Below are positions 1 through 8,879 of a DNA stretch of 64,000 bases, piece after piece. The position numbers were made by a program, and so were the translations under genes. The stretch is from Sediminibacillus halophilus (GTDB lineage: Bacteria > Bacillota > Bacilli > Bacillales > Amphibacillaceae), in NCBI RefSeq assembly GCF_900103695.1, contig NZ_FNHF01000004.1:62001-126000 (forward strand), in the 5' to 3' direction. Every line of letters starts with the position of its first letter. Within the stretch, counting starts at the first letter, position 1. The notes below the pieces were generated by a model that worked only from the letters and a program-made list of their open reading frames with translations, searched no databases and had not been told where the DNA came from.

Positions 1-4
1 CTAC

Positions 5-892
5 CTAGTTTGCATTCAGTCCTCCGGTTGCACTATATACATGGCCTGTTACATAGCTTGCTTGCTCGGAAGCGAGGAAAACGTAAATACCGCTCAGCTC
101 AACAGGCTGGCCTGCGCGCTGCAAAGGTGTTTCCGGGGTTTCTTTTCCGAACTTCGGAATGTTTTCCTGTGGCTGGCCGCCGGATATTTGCAGGGCAGAC
201 CAGAATGGTCCGGGTGCTACGGAATTCACGCGTATCCCCCTGGAGGATAATTGTTTTGACATGGATTTTGTGAATCCTACAATTGCGCTTTTCGTTGCTG
301 CATAATCCGGTAATAGTGGAGATGGATTATAAGCCTCTACCGAAGAGGTGGTGATGATCGAACTTCCTTCAGGCATATGAGGCAACGCTTCTTGTACCAT
401 CCAGTACATGGAAAACACATTGGTCTCGAATGTAGAAACGAGTTGCTCGGTGGTAAGATCAGCGATATCTTCCACTGCCTGTTGCTTCCCAGCTACAAGT
501 ACAAGGGCATCCAAACCACCTAGCTCTTTGACCGCATCTTGCACGAGACTGCGGCTAAATTCCTCTTCACGCAAGTCTCCAGGCAGCAAGATAGCTTTTC
601 GTCCTTCTTGCTCGATTAATTCTTTTACCTCTTGGGCGTCGGGTTCTTCAACGGGAAGGTAGTTGATTGCTACGTCCGCACCTTCTCGTGCATATGCAAT
701 CGCTGCAGCACGGCCAATCCCGGAGTCGCCACCCGTAATCAACGCTTTTCTTCCTTTCAGTTGGCCGGAACCTTCATAGCTGTTTTCTCCACAGTCTGGA
801 ACAGGATCCATTTCTTTTTGAATACCTGGCGGGTTCTGATATTGTTTTGGAAAATCTTTATGATAATACTTTTCTATTGGGTTCTTAGGCAT
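5..892 (-). CDS. SDR-family oxidoreductase (YdaD/YhdF-like general stress dehydrogenase)
   Basis: Short-chain dehydrogenase/reductase of about 295 residues. The cofactor-binding glycine motif [10 protein letters not shown] lies near residue 55, the SDR catalytic Ser is in the SSVEAYNP stretch, and the YxxxK pair is in [17 protein letters not shown] segment and a C-terminal YVTGHVY follow, typical of the family. The roughly 45-residue N-terminal extension ([17 protein letters not shown]) before the Rossmann fold is characteristic of the YdaD/YhdF stress-protein branch. The start is placed at the [10 protein letters not shown] methionine; an in-frame Met lies four codons upstream. Substrate is unknown. 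It faces away from the glycan locus and is probably monocistronic. The gene ends at the window edge but is complete. Confidence 0.88.
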   Translation of the reverse strand: MPKNPIEKYYHKDFPKQYQNPPGIQKEMDPVPDCGENSYEGSGQLKGRKALITGGDSGIGRAAAIAYAREGADVAINYLPVEEPDAQEVKELIEQEGRKAILLPGDLREEEFSRSLVQDAVKELGGLDALVLVAGKQQAVEDIADLTTEQLVSTFETNVFSMYWMVQEALPHMPEGSSIITTSSVEAYNPSPLLPDYAATKSAIVGFTKSMSKQLSSRGIRVNSVAPGPFWSALQISGGQPQENIPKFGKETPETPLQRAGQPVELSGIYVFLASEQASYVTGHVYSATGGLNAN

Positions 893-1069
893 AAATAAAA
901 CCAACCTTTCTGAAATCTTGTAAGGACATGTAGGTGTCCTACCTCGTTCGCAGCAAGAATAAACATTGCCGGGACGAGCAAAGGGAAATTACCGCTCCAA
1001 TCAAGAGGAAACGATCGAATGTTAAAAAGAAGTTGAAAGCGCATTCATTTTCTGGTACTGTAGAATTGT

Positions 1070-1082
1070 CGAAACGTTTCAA
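1070..1082. promoter_or_regulatory. Distal LacI-type operator
   Basis: A 10-base perfect palindrome GAAACGTTTC at 1071-1080, followed by AAC. It repeats the core of the stronger operator at 1370-1387, and a spacing of about 300 bases would suit repressor looping. No LacI-family gene is in the window, so the regulator is inferred. Confidence 0.5.
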
Positions 1083-1369
1083 CGATTTAAAGGGAAAGAA
1101 CGGGAAGTTTAGGAATGGAAGGGGGAAAGGGTGTACTTTCTTTCAACTCAGAGCGTGCAAAAGTGGTAATCCAGCAGAAGCGGAGCAAAAGATGATTAGG
1201 AGAACTGGTAACAAAAGTGCTCAACAAAAGTCCGGATTTCTCAAGGCCCTTTACCCGATCTACAAGAAAATCAGCAGGCGACAATCCGGATAAAGGTATG
1301 TTATTGGAAAACGGTACAACGAAAAAAGTGCGTTCAAAGCTATTATATCGATGGTTTCATGACGGCATT

Positions 1370-1387
1370 GATTGAAACGTTTCAATC
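1370..1387. promoter_or_regulatory. Proximal LacI-type operator, 18-bp perfect palindrome
   Basis: GATTGAAACGTTTCAATC is a perfect 18-base palindrome ending 25 bases before the ribosome site of the sugar-binding lipoprotein. The central-CG symmetric form is typical of LacI/GalR operators. It lacks the 14-base spacing of a CcpA cre site. It probably makes the downstream sugar genes inducible. Confidence 0.7.
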
Positions 1388-1426
1388 AGCGTTGAAGGGT
1401 TTATAACATATCAAAGGAGTGTGGAG

Positions 1427-2653
1427 ATGTTGAAGAAGGGAAGTAAAGTCTTTCTGTTTGCAATAATCTTGGTTGGTGCTGCTTTTGTTTTGGGGGCGTG
1501 CTCCAATGCTTCCTCTAGTTCTGACGATACGCTTCAAGTATGGACGATGTCTGATGAATTGGAAGGGTTTGTAGAGGATTATGAAGCAGAACATGATATC
1601 GAGATAGAAGTACAAACAATTCCTTGGGAAAATGCACATGACAAGCTATTGACAGCAGTCGCCTCCGGGAAGGGTCCTGATGTGTTGCAAATCGGCACCA
1701 CATGGGTCGCGGAATTTGCGGAAGCCGGCGCATTTTATGATATGTCGGAGGATATTGGCGACTATGAGAATTTAGATTTGAATAATTTTTTTGAAGGGGC
1801 TAGAGGGACAGCGGAATATGATGATCAAGTAATCGGGATTCCATGGTATGTGGATACGCGGGCCCTTTTTTATCGAACAGATATTTTAGAGGAAGTCGGC
1901 TATCCCGATGGCCCACAAACATGGGATGAAATGATCGATGCATCTCAAAAGCTTGCGGACAGAGGGGACGGTCAATATGCGATCGATTTACCCCGTACAG
2001 ATCCGCAGTTCCCGTTTATGTTAGGTTGGCAGCAAGGTTGGACGTATGAAGTAGGCGAAGGCTCAGCAAACTTCGATGATCCTGCTTTTAAAGATGCGGT
2101 TGATATTTATACCACATTCTATGAAGAGGGTTATTCGCAACTGGAAGAAGGCAAGGAGATTATCCAGGCGTTCAGCGATGGGTCTAAACCAATGTTCTTC
2201 AGCGGTCCGTGGGATATCAAGACGATTAAGGATAACGGTGAAGATATTGAAGGAAAGTGGGATGTCGCGCTAATGCCAGAAGGTGAAACGAATAAATCGA
2301 TGATGGGTGGGGCGCATTTGTCGATATTCCATAATTCAGAGAAGGTGGACGAAGCGCTTGATTTCATTAATTGGATGGCTGATACAGATACGCAATTGGC
2401 CTGGTATGAAACAATGAGCGAGCTTCCGGCCAATCAAGCGGCATGGGAAGATCCGATTTTAGCTGATGACCCGATGGTAAGTACCTTTGGAGAACAACTG
2501 AAGTCAACGGAACCACTGCCGCTAATCCCAGAGTACGAAAGAATGGGAAATGAACTGTTAGACACACTGGAACAGATTTACCGAGGCGGAGCAGATACAG
2601 ACGAAGCACTAGCGAACTACCGGAAGGAAGTAGACGATATTTTGTCCGAATAG
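1427..2653 (+). CDS. Carbohydrate ABC transporter substrate-binding lipoprotein
   Basis: Extracellular solute-binding protein (family 1, MalE/MsmE-like) of 408 residues. The N-terminus is a lipoprotein signal peptide: a KK pair, a hydrophobic core, and lipobox LGAC with Cys near residue 25, then a Ser-rich linker. Mature-domain signatures include VWTMSDELEGF, GKGPDVLQIGTTWVAEFA and IPWYVDTRALFYR. The ATG at 1427 is preferred over the upstream GTG at 1421 because AAAGGAG at 1413-1419 is then seven bases away. The next genes are a beta-galactosidase and a sulfatase, so the ligand is probably a galactose-containing, possibly sulfated, oligosaccharide. No MsmF/MsmG-type permease genes flank it, so it must use a membrane complex encoded elsewhere or be an orphan. 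Confidence 0.9.
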   Translation: MLKKGSKVFLFAIILVGAAFVLGACSNASSSSDDTLQVWTMSDELEGFVEDYEAEHDIEIEVQTIPWENAHDKLLTAVASGKGPDVLQIGTTWVAEFAEAGAFYDMSEDIGDYENLDLNNFFEGARGTAEYDDQVIGIPWYVDTRALFYRTDILEEVGYPDGPQTWDEMIDASQKLADRGDGQYAIDLPRTDPQFPFMLGWQQGWTYEVGEGSANFDDPAFKDAVDIYTTFYEEGYSQLEEGKEIIQAFSDGSKPMFFSGPWDIKTIKDNGEDIEGKWDVALMPEGETNKSMMGGAHLSIFHNSEKVDEALDFINWMADTDTQLAWYETMSELPANQAAWEDPILADDPMVSTFGEQLKSTEPLPLIPEYERMGNELLDTLEQIYRGGADTDEALANYRKEVDDILSE

Positions 2654-2736
2654 GATTTTCAGTAGAGAGGGGGCGGCTGCCCCTCTCTCCTTTTCTTATA
2701 TGTTTACCACGATAACCGAATAAGAGGAGAATGGGA

Positions 2737-5100
2737 ATGATAGAAGTAAAAGACGAAAAAATGATCATTGATGGAGAAGAGGTTATTCTCTTTGGAGGGG
2801 AGCTGCATTATTTTCGTGTGCCAAAGCCGGAATGGAGAAACCGCATCAGGCAAGCAAAAGAAGCAGGGCTGAATATGATCAGCACCTATATCCCCTGGGG
2901 AATTCATGAATATGAAGAAGGCAAAATCGACTTTTCGGGTACTTCGAGAGAGGAACTGGATCTTATTTCCTTTTTAAAAATCGTCAAGGAAGAAGAGATG
3001 TTTTGTTTGGTCCGTCCAGGCCCGTATGTGATGGCAGAGGTGATTGATCACGGAATTCCGACCTGGTTTATCGACCGTTATCCGGATGCTATGGCAAAAA
3101 CCGAGGAAGGCAATATCCATCCGACCAGAGTAGTAAGCTACATGCACCCGACTTATTTAGCGAAAGTGCAAAACTGGTACAAGCATATTTGTCCGATTAT
3201 CGAGAGATTTCAGTGGCATCACGGCGGACCCATTATCATGTTTCAATTAGACAATGAAGTCGGGATGTTTCACTGGGTCACGAACCAGGGAGATTTTAAT
3301 TCGGTGACGCTGGACCTCTTCACGAACTATTTAGAAAACAAGTATACCTTAAGCGCGTTTAAGGAAACATTTCATGTCGAGGATGACAGGATTGCTGATT
3401 TTGTGAAAACAAAGGTACGACAGCCGCAACCCCACTACGGCGTGGCATTGAAAAACGAGTTGAGTTTATTTATGCGGGCGCATTACCGGCAGTACATCGA
3501 ACATTTGAAAAAGCTTGCGGATAGTGAGGGCATCCAGGTGCCGTACGTAATAAACATTCATGGGTTCGATACCGTCGATCACTTGAAACGGGGGACAAAG
3601 TATCCTATCGGATTATCGCAATTAGTAGAGGTGGCCAAAATTGATGGGGTGATGGCGGCAGGTGATTACTATATCGGAAACATCGAATATGATAACTTTG
3701 TTGACATTGTCCTGGCGAATGCGTTTACCAAATCCATTCAATGGAAAGAGCAGCCTCTGTTTTCCGCTGAATTCCAAGGAGGCAGCATTCCCGATCGACC
3801 GAGGCTGCAGCCAAGTACATTCGACTTAACGACTCGTCTTTGCATTGCCAACGGGATGAATGCGGCAAACTATTATATGTTTGTCGGCGGCGAGAATTTT
3901 GGAGGAATCGGGATACTGGGCAGGCGTCATGAATGGCAGGCCCCTTTAACAATGATGGGGGAGAAACGGGCACACTATCACGTGATCGAGCATCTGGGGC
4001 GTATGCTGCAGGTTTATCAGCAGCCATTGGCAAGTTCAAAGCCGGATATCCATACCCACCTTGCCTTCTACCCAGATTACTTCATGACCGAATTCAGCAA
4101 TCAATTCACGGCTGAATGGGATGAATCGTTACAACAGGAAAGAGAAGCCAATCTCTTTAATGGGCTGGCAAAAGGGCTGCGCGTGAACAACATTGTCTAT
4201 GATGGCTTCAACCTATTAAAAGACGGCAATATAAATGTAGCAGAAATTCCTTCCCTGTGGGTGTTTGCCCATGAGCGGATGGACGGAAAAGTCCAGAGCA
4301 AGCTGATGGATTATATCGAAGCTGGCGGCAATCTCGTCTTGTTCCCGGTCATCCCGACTAAGGATATGAACGGGGATCCGTGCACCGTGTTGAAAGACTA
4401 CATGGATGTGGATGTGAAAGGGACCGAAGCTGGCGGGTTTGTGCAGGTAGACGATGTGGACAATGTGAAAATCGACCGCATGGAAATGTATGACATACAG
4501 GAAGGCGCCTTCGCCTGGGCTGAAAACGAGGAAAAGTCTGTGGTCGCATTTGAGAAGCGCCTGGGAAAAGGAAAGCTAGTAATGTTCGGCATCAGCATGG
4601 AGCTTGACTATCAATATAAAAAGGAAGTATACAAAAATCTAGCGGCAAAGATCGATGTGAAAAGTCGTTTCCATGTCGAGTCGGAAGTGGATGTTTCGGC
4701 GAGAATTAATGGCCGGGATGGAATGTTTGTATTCCTTAACAACTTTGATGAATACGACAAGGATACAACGGTCGTTTATCAAGACAACCAGTTGTTCGAC
4801 GGAAAAGCAATAACGATCCCTGGCAAAAGCGGTCTCCTGTTACCAATCAATGTGCAACTGCGCGAGGATTTATCGATTCGGTATGGAACAGCGGAAATCG
4901 TCGAGCTGACAGAGTCCGATCAAAAACTGTCGATGGTGATCAGGAGAAGACAAAGCGAGGACGAAATCATGCTTCACTCGAAAAACTGGCGCCCCAAACA
5001 AAGTGGGAATATTCAGGTCGTTGATATGAGGGCGGAAGAATACCATGTTCTTATTGACTCGCCGGAAGAATATGAAACGATAGAATTTTTACCAGTGTAA
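2737..5100 (+). CDS. Glycoside hydrolase family 35-type beta-galactosidase
   Basis: Protein of 787 residues with a GH35/GH42-clan (beta/alpha)8 catalytic domain at the N-terminus. Diagnostic segments are FGGELHYFRVPKPEWRNRI, STYIPWGIHEYEEGKIDF and LVRPGPYVMAE. The expected acid/base Glu is E174 in QLDNEVGMF and the nucleophile Glu is E345 in FSAEFQGG. The remainder (about 400-787) contains a trimerisation-like fold and beta-rich C-terminal domains. There is no signal peptide, so it acts in the cytoplasm on imported oligosaccharides. ATG 2737 is chosen over ATG 2731 because AAGAGGAGA at 2722-2730 would abut the earlier codon. It lies 83 bases after the binding-protein gene, probably cotranscribed. 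Exact specificity cannot be read from sequence. Confidence 0.88.
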   Translation: MIEVKDEKMIIDGEEVILFGGELHYFRVPKPEWRNRIRQAKEAGLNMISTYIPWGIHEYEEGKIDFSGTSREELDLISFLKIVKEEEMFCLVRPGPYVMAEVIDHGIPTWFIDRYPDAMAKTEEGNIHPTRVVSYMHPTYLAKVQNWYKHICPIIERFQWHHGGPIIMFQLDNEVGMFHWVTNQGDFNSVTLDLFTNYLENKYTLSAFKETFHVEDDRIADFVKTKVRQPQPHYGVALKNELSLFMRAHYRQYIEHLKKLADSEGIQVPYVINIHGFDTVDHLKRGTKYPIGLSQLVEVAKIDGVMAAGDYYIGNIEYDNFVDIVLANAFTKSIQWKEQPLFSAEFQGGSIPDRPRLQPSTFDLTTRLCIANGMNAANYYMFVGGENFGGIGILGRRHEWQAPLTMMGEKRAHYHVIEHLGRMLQVYQQPLASSKPDIHTHLAFYPDYFMTEFSNQFTAEWDESLQQEREANLFNGLAKGLRVNNIVYDGFNLLKDGNINVAEIPSLWVFAHERMDGKVQSKLMDYIEAGGNLVLFPVIPTKDMNGDPCTVLKDYMDVDVKGTEAGGFVQVDDVDNVKIDRMEMYDIQEGAFAWAENEEKSVVAFEKRLGKGKLVMFGISMELDYQYKKEVYKNLAAKIDVKSRFHVESEVDVSARINGRDGMFVFLNNFDEYDKDTTVVYQDNQLFDGKAITIPGKSGLLLPINVQLREDLSIRYGTAEIVELTESDQKLSMVIRRRQSEDEIMLHSKNWRPKQSGNIQVVDMRAEEYHVLIDSPEEYETIEFLPV

Positions 5101-5312
5101 GATGTTCTTTGGATGTTTCAGGTTATCTTTCTTGGTTTTCTGGTAAGTATGCATGCTTGCACAAATTCCGGCAGAACAGGAGGCACGGCTTCGGTCAGCA
5201 CATTCACTAGCCACCCACGTAAAGAATAGTGGATTCCAGAAGCGGGACATCGTTCATGCTATGTATAGTAGTTGGTTACCATCTGATAGTTGTTGAAAGG
5301 GAGGACAAGTCT

Positions 5313-6758
5313 ATGAAAATACTCTATATCGATATCGATGCTTTGCGTCCTGATCATTTAGGGTGTTATGGCTATCACCGTAATACCTCGCCAAACATCG
5401 ACCGTATCGCAGAAAAAGGCGTCCGTTTTACCAATCATTATGCCTCCGATGTACCGTGCGCCCCGTCACGCTCTGCTTTGTTCAGTTCGCAGTTCGGAAT
5501 CCATAATGGAGTCGTCAACCACGGGGGATTGCAAGCGGATATGCGTCCGATCGGAAAAGACAGACCATTCAATTTTCATGACTCGCAGCACCAGACATGG
5601 GTGGATACGCTTCGAAGCAAAAACATGCATACGGCGATTATCAGTCCGTTTCCCGGCCGGCACGATGCCTGGCACATTTTACGCGGATTTCTGGAAACAC
5701 ATGATACAGGAAAACATGCGGGAGAAACAGCGGATGATGTAACAAAAGAGGCGCTGGACTGGTTGGAATCCCGCGGAATGGATAAGGAGGATTGGTTCTT
5801 ATACCTCAACGTTTGGGACCCGCATACTCCTTATCGAACACCGGCATCGTATGGGAATCCATTTGAAAAGGAGCCAGTACCTGAATGGCTTACCGAAGAA
5901 AGGATTGCCGAGCATCGTGCCGGTTTTGGCCCCTATAGTGCCCGGGATTTACCGCCAGTAAGACAATGGCCGGGGATTCCGGAAGAAATTCACGATCGTA
6001 ATGATTTCAAGGCATGGATAGATGGGTATGATACCGCCATCCGTTACGTAGATGAACATATAGGAAAAATCATCGATCAGTTGGAAAAACAAGAAATCCT
6101 GGAAGAAACAATCATCATCATTTCTGCTGATCACGGGGAAAACCAGGGGGAATTGAATGTTTATGGCGACCACCAGTTAGCCGATCATGTCACTTGCCGT
6201 ATCCCTTTTATCATATCTGGACCAGGTATTATCCAAGGTCAAGTTGATGAGGACTTGCATTATCAAATCGATGTCGGACCGACGCTGGCAAAACTTGCTG
6301 GCGGAGAGCAGCGTGAAAAGTGGGATGGGCGAAGTTTTTTGCCCGCCATTATTGAAGGAAAATCGTCGGGGAGGCCACATTTGGTTGTTAGTCAGTGTGC
6401 TTGGAGCTGTCAGCGAGGCGTGCGTTTCGATCATTGGATGTTTATCCGTACGTATCATGACGGATTAAAGGAACTTCCTGATTTCATGTTGTTTGATATT
6501 GAAAAGGATCCGCACGAAACCAATAACCTGATAGACGAACACCCTGAGGTGGTGGCGAAAGGTCTGCGCATCCTGGATGAGTGGGTGACAGAACAGATGA
6601 AGACATCTGATTCACCCGTCGATCCGATGTGGAGTGTGATTCATGAAGGTGGTCCGTTTCATACAAGAGATGACATGGATTTGGACCGATATTTACAAAA
6701 GTTGTATAGTGAAGGCAGAAATGAGGCAGCCGCCAGATTGGAACAGCGTTATCGATAA
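5313..6758 (+). CDS. Cys-type sulfatase (S1 family)
   Basis: Sulfatase of 481 residues in the alkaline-phosphatase superfamily. The N-terminal metal-binding IDIDALRPDHLGCYGY is followed by the CxPSR maturation motif (CAPSRSAL) with C49, the residue oxidised to formylglycine. A second metal site lies in SADHGENQGE with the nearby GDHQLADHVT stretch. No signal peptide is visible, so it is cytosolic and would desulfate imported sugars. The ATG at 5313 has a good GAAAGGGAGG ribosome site; the longer in-frame extension to 5229 lacks one. It follows the GH35 gene after 212 bases that contain no recognisable gene. Activity needs a formylglycine-generating enzyme or anaerobic sulfatase maturase, neither of which is in the window. 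Confidence 0.9.
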   Translation: MKILYIDIDALRPDHLGCYGYHRNTSPNIDRIAEKGVRFTNHYASDVPCAPSRSALFSSQFGIHNGVVNHGGLQADMRPIGKDRPFNFHDSQHQTWVDTLRSKNMHTAIISPFPGRHDAWHILRGFLETHDTGKHAGETADDVTKEALDWLESRGMDKEDWFLYLNVWDPHTPYRTPASYGNPFEKEPVPEWLTEERIAEHRAGFGPYSARDLPPVRQWPGIPEEIHDRNDFKAWIDGYDTAIRYVDEHIGKIIDQLEKQEILEETIIIISADHGENQGELNVYGDHQLADHVTCRIPFIISGPGIIQGQVDEDLHYQIDVGPTLAKLAGGEQREKWDGRSFLPAIIEGKSSGRPHLVVSQCAWSCQRGVRFDHWMFIRTYHDGLKELPDFMLFDIEKDPHETNNLIDEHPEVVAKGLRILDEWVTEQMKTSDSPVDPMWSVIHEGGPFHTRDDMDLDRYLQKLYSEGRNEAAARLEQRYR

Positions 6759-6810
6759 GAAAAGTCATAAACCATGCTAGAAGGGCGCTGTCCATCACAG
6801 AGCAAAAAGA

Positions 6811-6842
6811 AATCGAGCTTGCATGTACAAGCTCGATTTTCC
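6811..6842. terminator. Bidirectional Rho-independent terminator
   Basis: Perfect 11-bp stem AATCGAGCTTG (6811-6821) / CAAGCTCGATT (6828-6838) with loop CATGTA. It is flanked by A-rich sequence on the left and TTTT on the right, so it can serve the sulfatase operon and the convergent fabF gene. Confidence 0.85.
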
Positions 6843-6844
6843 CT

Positions 6845-8086
6845 TTACCCATTAAACTTTTTAAATGCCAGCACGGCATTATGCCCGCCAAAACCAAAAC
6901 CGTTGGAAATGGCATGGTTTATCTCTGTTTGGACGGCTTGATTTGGTACATAGTCCAAGTCGCATTCCTTGTCCGGTGTTTCATAATTAATAGTCGGCGG
7001 AGCGGTGTCTTCCAGGATGCTTTTCAGCGTGATGACTGCTTCGAGCCCGCCTGCCGCACCGAACAGATGTCCAGTCATCGATTTCGTCGAACTAACCTTC
7101 AGGTCGTAAGCATGCGAACCGAACACGCTTTTAATCGCGTTTGTTTCCGACTTGTCTCCATCCGGCGTGCTTGTTCCGTGGGCATTGATGTAATCAACAG
7201 CCGTCGGTCCGATATTTGCCATGTTCAAAGCAAGTTTCATGGCGCTGGCAGCACCCTCGAAATCAGGAGCGGTAATATGATGAGCATCCGTGGTCGAACC
7301 ATACCCGACAATTTCCCCCAAGATGGAAGCCCCTCTTGCTTTGGCATGCTCATATTCCTCCAAAAACAAAATACCTGATCCTTCTGACATAACAAACCCG
7401 TCCCGTCCGCTGTCAAAAGGGCGGCTGGCTTGCTCCGGAGAATCATTGAAGGTGGACATGGCCCTCATTTTTGAAAACCCTGCAAAAGCTACCGGAGTGA
7501 TAGAAGCCTCTGCACCGCCGGCAAGAATTCCATCTGAGTAGCCGTGTTTGATATTCAAATATGCTTCGCCGATGGCCTGGTTCCCTGTGGCACAAGCTGA
7601 GACAGGGGAGAAGCTTGGGCCTTTGAAACCATTTTTGATAGAAAGGATTCCTGAAGCCATATTGCTGATCATCATCGGCACCATAAACGGCGAAACTCGC
7701 TTCGGCCCTTTGTCGAGAAATACTTTGTGTTGTTCCAGCGTAGTATGGATGCCGCCGATGCCGGATCCGACATAAACACCGAGTCTTTCCTTGTTTGCTG
7801 TTTCCAAATCCAAGCTGGATTGAGCCAAAGCTTGTTGAGCTGCGGCAACCGCATATTGTATGAATAAGTCATACTTACTTATTTCTTTTTTCTCGAGATA
7901 TTGCGTGGCGTCGAAATCGGTAATATAACCGGCGATTTGCGTATTTATATTTTCATAGCCATCCGCTTCGATTCTTTTAATACCTGACTTCCCTTGTTTC
8001 ACATTGTCCCAGAGCGCCTCGACAGTGTTCCCGAGAGGCGAGACAACTCCATATCCTGTTACTACTACTCTTCTGGTCATATCCAT
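6845..8086 (-). CDS. fabF: 3-oxoacyl-[acyl-carrier-protein] synthase II
   Basis: Beta-ketoacyl-ACP synthase (413 residues, the usual FabF length) that condenses malonyl-ACP with acyl-ACP in fatty-acid elongation. The thiolase-fold N-terminus is RRVVVTGYGVVSPLGN. The active-site Cys (C165) is in VSACATGNQ, and the two His residues are in NAHGTSTPDGD and MTGHLFGAAGG. AAGGAG lies 4-5 bases before ATG 8086; the ATG two codons later is an alternative. It is eight bases after a TetR gene on the same strand and not beside fabH, so this is probably a second, regulated copy rather than the housekeeping fabHF locus. That last point is inference. Confidence 0.93.
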   Translation of the reverse strand: MDMTRRVVVTGYGVVSPLGNTVEALWDNVKQGKSGIKRIEADGYENINTQIAGYITDFDATQYLEKKEISKYDLFIQYAVAAAQQALAQSSLDLETANKERLGVYVGSGIGGIHTTLEQHKVFLDKGPKRVSPFMVPMMISNMASGILSIKNGFKGPSFSPVSACATGNQAIGEAYLNIKHGYSDGILAGGAEASITPVAFAGFSKMRAMSTFNDSPEQASRPFDSGRDGFVMSEGSGILFLEEYEHAKARGASILGEIVGYGSTTDAHHITAPDFEGAASAMKLALNMANIGPTAVDYINAHGTSTPDGDKSETNAIKSVFGSHAYDLKVSSTKSMTGHLFGAAGGLEAVITLKSILEDTAPPTINYETPDKECDLDYVPNQAVQTEINHAISNGFGFGGHNAVLAFKKFNG

Positions 8087-8094
8087 GTATCTCC

Positions 8095-8658
8095 TTAATC
8101 ACATTTTAATAGTTTATTGAACGCTGTCCATACCTTTGAAAAAAAGGCATCTCCCAGGACACGCTGGTATTGCAGGCCGCCTTTCGCACTAGTGATGAGG
8201 AGGGCTGCTAATCCTTCTAAGTCATCCATCGCTTTTAAGCCGCCATCCTGTTTTGCATCCTCGAGCAACTCTGTCAATATCCGAACTTCCCTTTGACTGA
8301 TCTGGCGGACTTTTTCCTGCATGGTTCCAGGCAAGTCATTATAATCTGCCTGTAAGGCGGAAATCGGACAAACCGCATGCCGATCAACTTGAGCCGCTCT
8401 TTTGGAGAGGAAGACCAACGGTTTGTCGGTGGTTTTTATCGTTTCTTGTTTGATGTCGGAGTATGTTTGTTCAAGTGTTTCCTCCAGATAAGTACAGACG
8501 GCGACACCCAAATCTCCCTTCTTTTCAAAATGATAATGAATACCCGCCTTAGTGATACCGAGCTCTTTCGCTAAATCATCATAGCTGAAAGCCAGAAAGC
8601 CCTTTTCTTTTATAAACTTCATCGTTAATAAAATGATTTGTTTTTTTTTCTTTGTCAT
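8095..8658 (-). CDS. TetR/AcrR-family transcriptional regulator
   Basis: Protein of 187 residues with a TetR-type N-terminal helix-turn-helix (FSYDDLAKELGITKAGIHYHF, about residues 23-44) and an all-helical ligand-binding C-terminus. The N-terminal run of lysines after MT is normal for the family. It is first in a two-gene operon with fabF, and the inverted repeat 12 bases upstream of its start is a likely autoregulatory operator. Because it is linked to fabF, an acyl-CoA or fatty-acid-like ligand is plausible, but this is inference from position only. Confidence 0.88.
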   Translation of the reverse strand: MTKKKKQIILLTMKFIKEKGFLAFSYDDLAKELGITKAGIHYHFEKKGDLGVAVCTYLEETLEQTYSDIKQETIKTTDKPLVFLSKRAAQVDRHAVCPISALQADYNDLPGTMQEKVRQISQREVRILTELLEDAKQDGGLKAMDDLEGLAALLITSAKGGLQYQRVLGDAFFSKVWTAFNKLLKCD

Positions 8659-8669
8659 GGCAACACACT

Positions 8670-8689
8670 AACTTACTAATAGGTAAGTT
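8670..8689. promoter_or_regulatory. TetR-type operator
   Basis: Inverted repeat AACTTAC-(6)-GTAAGTT at 8670-8676/8683-8689, directly upstream of the TetR start at 8658. The size and half-site form match TetR-family operators, so the TetR-fabF pair is probably repressed from here. Confidence 0.7.
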
Positions 8690-8879
8690 GTCAACTGGGC
8701 GGGTTCTTTAAAAGTGAAACAATGATACTATATCCTTGGGTAGTCTTGATAATCAAAGGGTTATAATAGAGAATGGATAGATAACAGAAGTATTGAAAAG
8801 GTTCGTGTTATCGAGGAAAGTGATTTTGGTGAAAGCGAACGAAAAGGGTACTACTCAATCGTTTTGAGGAGTGAAATAA

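Larger units (their letters stand above)
905..1426. promoter_or_regulatory. Intergenic control region of the glycan locus
   Basis: About 520 bases lie between the divergent SDR gene and the sugar-binding lipoprotein. I see no convincing gene; the open frames here look like chance purine-rich sequence. It holds two GAAACGTTTC operators (annotated separately) about 300 bases apart and the AAAGGAG ribosome site at 1413-1419. The promoter itself is not clear. A decayed regulator gene cannot be excluded. Confidence 0.5.

Noticed and set aside
934-1293. A 119-codon open frame upstream of the sugar-binding gene
   Set aside because: Sequence is purine-driven, very basic, has no ribosome site and matches no family pattern I know; treated as chance.
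1370-1387. CcpA cre site upstream of the sugar-binding lipoprotein
   Set aside because: The palindrome has the 12-base TGAAACGTTTCA form, two bases shorter than a cre; it fits another LacI-family member better.
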